This document shows, piece by piece, positions 6,755 through 11,112 of a DNA stretch of 11,112 nt. The notes beneath the pieces are model-generated. The model had not been told where the DNA came from. It did not search any database and saw only the letters and a program-made list of their open reading frames with translations. This stretch comes from Acropora yongei (lineage: Eukaryota > Cnidaria > Anthozoa > Scleractinia > Acroporidae). The first letter of the stretch is position 1. Each line of letters starts with the position of its first letter. The stretch is from positions 1,574,770 to 1,585,881 of the forward strand of contig BLFN01000196.1 of assembly GCA_014634225.1 (NCBI GenBank), read 5' to 3'. The translations under genes and the position numbers were made by a program.

Positions 6755-6812
6755 GGATAGGTAGGTCGGGTTGAGTGGTAAGGCCCTCGATTGCCGATTG
6801 TCTGGACCCATA
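6755..6812 (+). repeat. tRNA-like stretch (possible SINE head)
   Basis: The run TCGGGTTGAGTGGTAAGGC (6766-6784) resembles the D-arm/A-box region of Ser/Leu tRNAs (GGCCGAGTGGTTAAGGC), and the next bases, ending TCTGGACCC, could mimic an anticodon arm. No B box (GGTTCGANNCC) follows, so this is not a tRNA gene. It could be the head of a tRNA-derived SINE, badly decayed or truncated, or chance. It is preceded by short ACGTAGG repeats (6716-6738). Confidence 0.25.
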
Positions 6813-6890
6813 CATATATATTTCTTGCATTGCTGACGTCCGAAAGTCAATGTGATAATGTGATCATGAAATGTAACAGCTGTAACACGA

Positions 6891-7010
6891 ACGAAAACTC
6901 TAGGTTAACTTCCTCTTGATGATCTAAGTTACGAAAAGTCTAGGAAACATCTTCCTTGAGCACCTAAAGTACGAAAATTCTAAGGCAACTTTGTTTTTCA
7001 CCCGCAATTC
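6891..7010. repeat. Tandem repeat, three 40-bp units
   Basis: Three units start exactly 40 bases apart: ACGAAAACTCTAGG (6891), ACGAAAAGTCTAGG (6931) and ACGAAAATTCTAAGG (6971). Each has a moderately conserved second half with a CTTCCTCTTGATGATC-like then TAAGT element. A more diverged CCGAAAATTTTAGG at 7044 may be a fourth, out of phase. No coding meaning is apparent. The array lies just upstream of the CR1-like RT sequence. Confidence 0.65.
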
Positions 7011-7114
7011 AAGACAATGTGTTCTTTCCCTTGGAGAACATTTCCGAAAATTTTAGGCGGCGACCTAACATCCGAACAGATACTTTCCCGAAATTATTCG
7101 TTGGGTGCCCCTGA

Positions 7115-8144
7115 CCCACCGACGCTATATTTTTAGATTTTTCAAAAGCGTTTGATCCTGTGCCACACGAACGGCTGTTGCTTAAATTAAAATGCCACGG
7201 GATCGACGGGTCATTACTACATTGGCTTAGTAATTTCTTGACTGACCGCAAACAACGAGTTGTTGTTCGAGGCACCCATTCATCCTCGACTTGTGTAACG
7301 TCGGGGGTTCCCCAAGGTAAGATCCTGGGCCCAATTTTATTTTTAATTTACGTTAATGATATGTCATTTAATTTCTCTTCGACGCTAAGGATGTTTGCTC
7401 ACGACACTAAAGTTTACAGAGAACTGTCAGGTATAGCTAAGGACAGTGAAGCCCTGCAACTCGATGTTGACCAGCTTCTGTCCTGGGCATCTAAATGGCA
7501 ACTTCGCTTCAATCCCGATAAGTGTGAAGTCTACGTATTACACACAAACGTGACTTCCCTCCCTACATACTCATTGGGCACGAGCGTTAAAAGCGTACAG
7601 CTCGTTAAGTTGGGAATTATAGTTTCTTCGGATTTATCTTGAAGTAAACAGGTTAACGTAACTGTTAATAAGGCTAACGAACTATTGGATTTGGTTTATA
7701 GAACATTCGGCTCGTCGAATCCTAGTGCACCCGGTTCTAGAATATGCTGCCCCGGTCTGGAATCCATATTTGGTTAAAGATGTGCTAGCGTTAGAAAGAG
7801 TTCAGCGAAGAGCCTCTCAGCTTGCTTTAGGTCCAAAACGTGGCAAGATGGATTATGATTATCGTTTAAGTGGCCCACACTCGAAACACGTAGACTATAC
7901 CTTTCATTACCTAAATGCTATAAGATCGTATTTGATAAGAACAAACTAAAGTTTGATGATCTTTTTTAATTCACTAAGTGCAATTCAACCCGCGCTAGCC
8001 ACCCGTATAAGCTGTATCTTAAACCAGCATAGTGTGATTCATAAAAATATTCTTTTTCTATCCGAAACGTACGGCATTGTAATGGAGGCTGTGAGCTTGA
8101 GTCGTTTTAAGAGTGCGCTAAAACGCTTTCTAAACATTTCTTAA
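7115..8144 (+). pseudogene. CR1-like LINE reverse transcriptase, 3' half (broken)
   Basis: This is a 5'-truncated LINE ORF2 different in sequence from the minus-strand L2-like copy. It opens after a TGA at 7112 with AIFLDFSKAFDPVPHERL, then GIDGSLLHWLSNFLTDRKQR and SGVPQGKILGPILFLIYVND. The active-site box usually FADD reads FAHD (7394-7405), removing a catalytic aspartate. The thumb follows (LLSWASKWQLRFNPDKCEV). A TGA at 7640-7642 replaces a tryptophan. The frame continues (VNVTVNKANELLDLVYRTFG) and then loses about 30 bases and shifts near 7720. Then come HPVLEYAAPVWNPYLVKDVL and ERVQRRASQLALG to about 7855, a further shift, and the normal ORF end SLSRFKSALKRFLNIS at 8144. The element is non-functional. 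Confidence 0.92.
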
Positions 8145-8340
8145 TTGATTGTTTATCACTAGGTATCTAATTTTTTTGATTGTAAATAGTTCTTAAAGGA
8201 TTTTTATTGTATATAGTCATCCCTGTTTTTACTTTTTATTTTGGGGAAACATTATAGGGCTAATCTCTAGTTTTCCTTTTCAAGATGTTTTGTATTTTTT
8301 TGTTTTTCCATCTTGAATAAACACGTTATGATGATGGTGT
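8145..8340 (+). repeat. 3' UTR and terminus of the CR1-like LINE
   Basis: T-rich non-coding sequence follows the ORF2 stop. It holds an imperfect inverted pair CAAGATGTTTTG / CCATCTTGAA (8281-8316), an AATAAA at 8316-8321, and a short ATG-type microsatellite (ATGATGATGG, 8328-8337), the kind of simple-repeat end typical of CR1/L2 elements instead of a poly(A) tail. A 12-base copy of the left flank follows at 8352. The few bases between the microsatellite and that copy are unexplained. Confidence 0.65.
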
Positions 8341-8351
8341 CTGAACTACTT

Positions 8352-8363
8352 TTATCACCCATT
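8352..8363 (+). repeat. Candidate right target-site duplication (TTATCACCCATT)
   Basis: Exact partner of the word at 6704-6715. It lies where a duplication should lie, directly beyond the LINE 3' terminus, which makes a chance match less likely than the word length alone would suggest. Confidence 0.5.
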
Positions 8364-8465
8364 GTTGCTTGTTTATTGTGCCACAAATTTCAATGATGAG
8401 CACTCATCTCTCCCTCGCCCCAATAAGTGGTCATTTTGTGGTTTTACACATTGACCTGGCATTAC

Positions 8466-8611
8466 TTTGAGCATAACAGCGACTGAGGCAAAAGAATGCA
8501 GCATTACGCAGGAATAATAGCAACAAAACGTGGGAGACGTCTTTTGAGCATAATATATAGTGGGAGTTTTTGAGCATCAAGCACTAGCATAATAGCGGCA
8601 ACTTTGAGCAT
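8466..8611 (+). repeat. Cluster of four TTTGAGCAT words
   Basis: TTTGAGCAT occurs at 8466-8474, 8543-8551, 8569-8577 and 8603-8611, mixed with related pieces such as AGCATAATAGCGGCAAC and GGAATAATAGCAACAAAAC. Spacing is irregular (77, 26 and 34 bases). It looks like a decayed short-unit repeat. No ORF with a recognisable domain overlaps it. Confidence 0.5.
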
Positions 8612-8839
8612 TACAGTGTTTAAAACCTTGCCTCGTGACCCATTTCCAGTACTATTTTGACATTCAAAACACACGTTTGTAAACACAAAATCCTTTACTA
8701 ACAGAACGACCACAATGTTGAAAAGGAATACTCCTTGTAACATGAACCCCACACACTCCATGACAAATGGAGGACATGTGGTTAGTATAGTAATACGATA
8801 AAAGAGTGCTTTTACAAACCTTTTGCTCTATGTTTTTAT

Positions 8840-9270
8840 CTATAAAATAGCCCTTGTGATATGACCAGTAGCATGCTTTGCACGATTTTCTTGACAATTT
8901 GAACAGCTAGAGATAACTGTGCAACCTGACACTAGCCTTCTAGCAGGCCTCTGTCCTATTGGCTTATGTTACCCATAACTCTTTAGCTTCTTTGTTGTGA
9001 AGAACATCTTCAAAATGTAGTTCTATCAAAATGAGAAGGCTGTGTAGACTGCTACGACTGTTGAAAAGATAACTGAGGCTGCGAGTCCGTATCTTGTTGA
9101 AGGGAATGCAAGAATTCACTACACCTAGAAGCCGGTTGAGAAAGTTGTGTTGATTGTTTAGAGGATTGTTCGGGAGCCACCACATCAGAGGACTCACTGC
9201 ATTTTTGGGAAGGTAGAGAAGAAGTTGGAGACAACTGGGAAGGTCTCCCCACGATGGGTACTTGGGACAA
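8840..9270 (-). other. Possible decayed coding region, Ser/Gln-rich, minus strand
   Basis: Minus-strand 9270-9052 is open for 72 codons with a biased Ser/Gln/Pro composition (PSQLSPTSSLPSQKCSES, ...SSKQSTQLSQPASRC). The same flavour persists just past its stop (QSTQPSHF). Further on, minus-strand 8968-8840 is open in one frame and reads HKPIGQRPARRLVSGC, then SSCSNCQENRAKHATGHI, ending TAG, with a C-x2-C pair. These could be exons or remnants of one gene or transposon ORF. I do not recognise the family, there is no convincing splice pair, and part may be chance. Not assigned a function. Confidence 0.2.
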
Positions 9271-9346
9271 GTTTCACGCCCCTAACAGTAATAGCCAGTC
9301 AAAGTAAAGGAGACAGATACTTTTCATTCACGCAGCTCTGTTCAAG

Positions 9347-9357
9347 ACTTGTAGAAT

Positions 9358-9402
<45 letters not shown>

Positions 9403-9407
9403 TGAAA

Positions 9408-9446
<39 letters not shown>

Positions 9447-9475
9447 AAGCAATCATAGCTTACTTGTAGAATTGT
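9347..9475. repeat. Palindromic repeat bracketed by a 14-bp direct repeat
   Basis: ACTTGTAGAATTGT occurs at 9347-9360 and 9462-9475. Between the copies lies a segment with a perfect palindrome (arms ATATATGAAA at 9367-9376 and TTTCATATAT at 9379-9388, two-base centre). It also holds a perfect 15-bp inverted repeat, CAAGTAAGCTATGAT at 9409-9423 against 9452-9466, with a 28-base loop; the right arm overlaps the second direct-repeat copy by five bases. From memory, GATATATGAAATGTTTCATA followed by TATTGAACTGCGGAT is part of a repeat common in coral and anemone DNA. No ORF. Confidence 0.65.
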
Positions 9476-9713
9476 CAGATGAAACAGTCCATCACATGCC
9501 GCCCTATAAGCTTTCCTATCTTACTTTTTGTTTTTTTCTGTCTGTTTCCTTGCCTGTTTGTTTCCAAAGCAAAGATTTCTACTTGCAATTTAAAGTTCTC
9601 TATTCCCTAAGAAAAGTCTCTCTCTAAGAGAATCGAGGTCACTCTGTACAGTCTGCATGGTGTCAGTATTAAATTAACAAAGAAACAATAAAGGCGTGAG
9701 AAAATGTTTCTTT
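9476..9713. other. Non-coding stretch, nothing recognised
   Basis: A T-rich run (CTTTTTGTTTTTTTCTG, about 9524-9540), a small inverted pair (AAAGAAAC near 9680 against GTTTCTTT near 9706) and no open frame of note. Confidence 0.4.
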
Positions 9714-10072
9714 ATTCAGAATGCGTCAGCCAGTCGTACAGTAAGAAGAGAATCCTGACCACACCCGAGGAAAGGGTACGGATCAACGCTACAAATTAGC
9801 CTTAACTGTTCATATCAAATAAATAAAAGTGAATGGACAGTGAAACTGACCGACCGAAAATGCCTCCCGCCAATACTGGTAAATACCCCTAACCGCCACC
9901 ATGATGTCATACGAGCCTCTGCATCGTGCCGTCAGAATATTAATTTCTGTCTAGTTCATTCCAGTCATTCAAGCGTTAGAAATTGCATATTCTGACTTCA
10001 CTACCACAAGCTTCAAAGTTAAAGGTGATTCAGGATGCGTCAGCAAGTCGTACAATTGGAGGGGAACCCTGA
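9714..10072. repeat. Direct repeat pair about 314 bp apart
   Basis: The segment starting ATTCAGAATGCGTCAGCC at 9714 is echoed by ATTCAGGATGCGTCAGCA at 10028. The first 27 bases differ at two positions and about 37 of 45 match overall, through AATCCTGA / AACCCTGA (9751-9758, 10065-10072). Similarity then fades. The DNA between, about 9760-10027, shows no coding signal. This may be a diverged tandem duplication or two copies of a short interspersed repeat. Confidence 0.5.
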
Positions 10073-10234
10073 TAGAGGCAAGAAAGGGAAACGAGCTATC
10101 AAATGGCAGCAACAGTCAAACAAAGCTGAATACCAAGACTTTTGGACACTAAAAACCTAGACTCCAAACTGTCATCTACATAGTCATCCTTCGCCTACCG
10201 TTTACCCCTGCATTAGCGGTAGTAGAAGCTCCCC

Positions 10235-10288
10235 AAGAAATGTGCCGTAAAGAAGTTCGTTAAGAAATGTGCCGTAAAGAAGCTTTGT
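10235..10288 (+). repeat. 27-bp tandem duplication
   Basis: Two 27-base units begin at 10235 and 10262. The first 21 bases of each (AAGAAATGTGCCGTAAAG, then AAG) are identical; the last six differ (TTCGTT, CTTTGT). It is a recent-looking local duplication in otherwise non-coding DNA. Confidence 0.85.
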
Positions 10289-11112
10289 CAGGGACACTAT
10301 CATTGAAGCTAGACTTAATAATCTCTAATAGTAGAATATTCATTGCTGTTTTGTTGGTACTCACTAACACATGGCCTTACCTGATTTTGAAAGAGCCCTG
10401 AAAACAGAATGAAATGATACTACTGTACTGGAAAACGCTGGATTCTAAATAAATAGAGCTTGAGAATCCTCGGACAGGGCAAGTATCCTTTTCAAAGCTT
10501 TCAGAAATCACACCTTGATTGCCTATCCTAAGCTGATCGGTCTTACTTACATCGTCATTGATGGAAGTGCCTATGAAATGAAAAATTGAGGTATTGAAAG
10601 ATAAGCGAATTTGAAAGGCCTTTAACAGTGAAGAAGAATGGCGTTTTCCCTTTTGTCATATCGCCTGTATCCATCTATGGTACCCGCAGCCTTAGACAAG
10701 AGAAGTGTGGTCTCTAACCCAGATGCCAACTGCTTCAGGGATGGGTCTCGCAAACCGGCCGATGTAGCCCAAACACCGGAACTGAAAACATCTAAACTAC
10801 ATAAGAAAGCGATCAAAAATAAGAACACGGGCTGAGATGAATAAAATTTAAAATGCAACTGCACCAATAACGACAGAAATAATAACAATAAATGCCCATC
10901 GCAATCGCAGCGCTAACAATATAAAAAGGAAAACAAAAGTCTCGAAAATGCAACGGCAATAGCTAACTAGTCGCCACACCACCAAGGTGTGTTCACAAAC
11001 GTGAGCCACTGGGGAGCTACCAAATAACTGTACAAGTACCATACCACTGGGGGGTGTACCGCACAAACTAGCACATACTGTGTCAGGAACAACTGCACCC
11101 ACATACGGGTCG
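10289..11112. other. Non-coding or unrecognised right end
   Basis: No supported gene. A plus-strand frame at 10638-10835 (65 codons, Lys-rich end) and a minus-strand frame at 11102-10848 (84 codons, hydrophobic C-terminal half with FETFVFLFILLAL) overlap only uninformative sequence, and neither has a recognisable domain. CCACTGGGG followed by RG occurs at 11006-11016 and 11044-11054, each followed by a TACC. This is weak evidence of a short diverged repeat running off the window. Confidence 0.35.

Noticed and set aside
6755..6812. A Ser/Leu-type tRNA gene
   Set aside because: Only an A-box-like arm is present; there is no B box, no T arm and no closing acceptor stem.
6891..7010. A CRISPR array
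   Set aside because: Repeats are contiguous 40-base units with diverged halves rather than conserved repeats separated by unique spacers, and the DNA is eukaryotic.
8316..8321. Polyadenylation signal of a host gene
   Set aside because: It lies in the LINE 3' UTR just before the element's simple-repeat end and is better explained as part of the LINE.
10848..11102. An 84-codon minus-strand frame with a hydrophobic half
   Set aside because: Its hydrophobic part comes from AT-rich DNA read in one frame; no family, no strong start context, no neighbour that supports it.

Overview
The window reads as eukaryotic, repeat-rich, gene-poor animal DNA. There is no operon-like gene packing, and nearly all recognisable coding sequence belongs to broken retrotransposons: L2/CR1-type LINEs and Gypsy-type LTR elements. 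Three features point to a cnidarian, most likely an anthozoan such as a stony coral. One LINE carries a 2A-like peptide. An inverted-repeat element at 5980-6256 and a palindromic repeat at 9361-9461 both resemble, from memory only, repeats common in coral genomes. The host assignment is inference and no host gene is securely identified.

Layout. 1-755 (minus): a Gypsy-type remnant in which a gag fragment is joined almost directly to the start of the reverse transcriptase (RT); nucleocapsid and protease are missing. About 795-2150 (minus): the middle of an L2-like LINE (linker plus RT, YADD box present) with stops and frameshifts. 2150-2821: unassigned DNA with a 50-codon small ORF, a signal-peptide-like start followed by a good splice donor, and presumably the 5' UTR of the next LINE. 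2822-4875 (plus): the 5' end of a LINE with a signal-like N-terminus, the 2A motif DVEPNPGP and an APE-type endonuclease. That endonuclease is split by a 3368-~4562 insertion consisting of a 224-bp LTR, a primer-binding site and a frameshifted gag with two zinc knuckles. 4903-5367 (plus): a partial Ulp1/SENP-like (C48) cysteine protease frame with all active-site residues. 5480-5900: AT-rich DNA with degenerate repeats. 5980-6256: a MITE-like element with imperfect terminal inverted repeats. 6704-8363: a CR1-like LINE 3' half with its RT active site mutated to FAHD, preceded by a 40-bp-period tandem repeat and a tRNA-like stretch, the whole bracketed by a 12-bp direct repeat. 8340-11112: mostly non-coding, with several short repeats, a perfect 15-bp inverted repeat, a 27-bp tandem duplication and a few unrecognised open frames.

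How the parts relate. This is a nest of insertions rather than a working gene cluster. A gag-bearing LTR element landed inside a LINE endonuclease. The two L2-type LINE fragments lie head to head, as a twin-priming inversion would leave them. Two other inserts have candidate target-site duplications. The only protein-coding stretch that still looks functionally intact at its active site is the Ulp1-like protease, and it has no start codon. I found no convincing complete new system; the best leads are the 2A-bearing LINE leader, the orphan Ulp1 frame and the possibly chimeric insert at 6704-8363.
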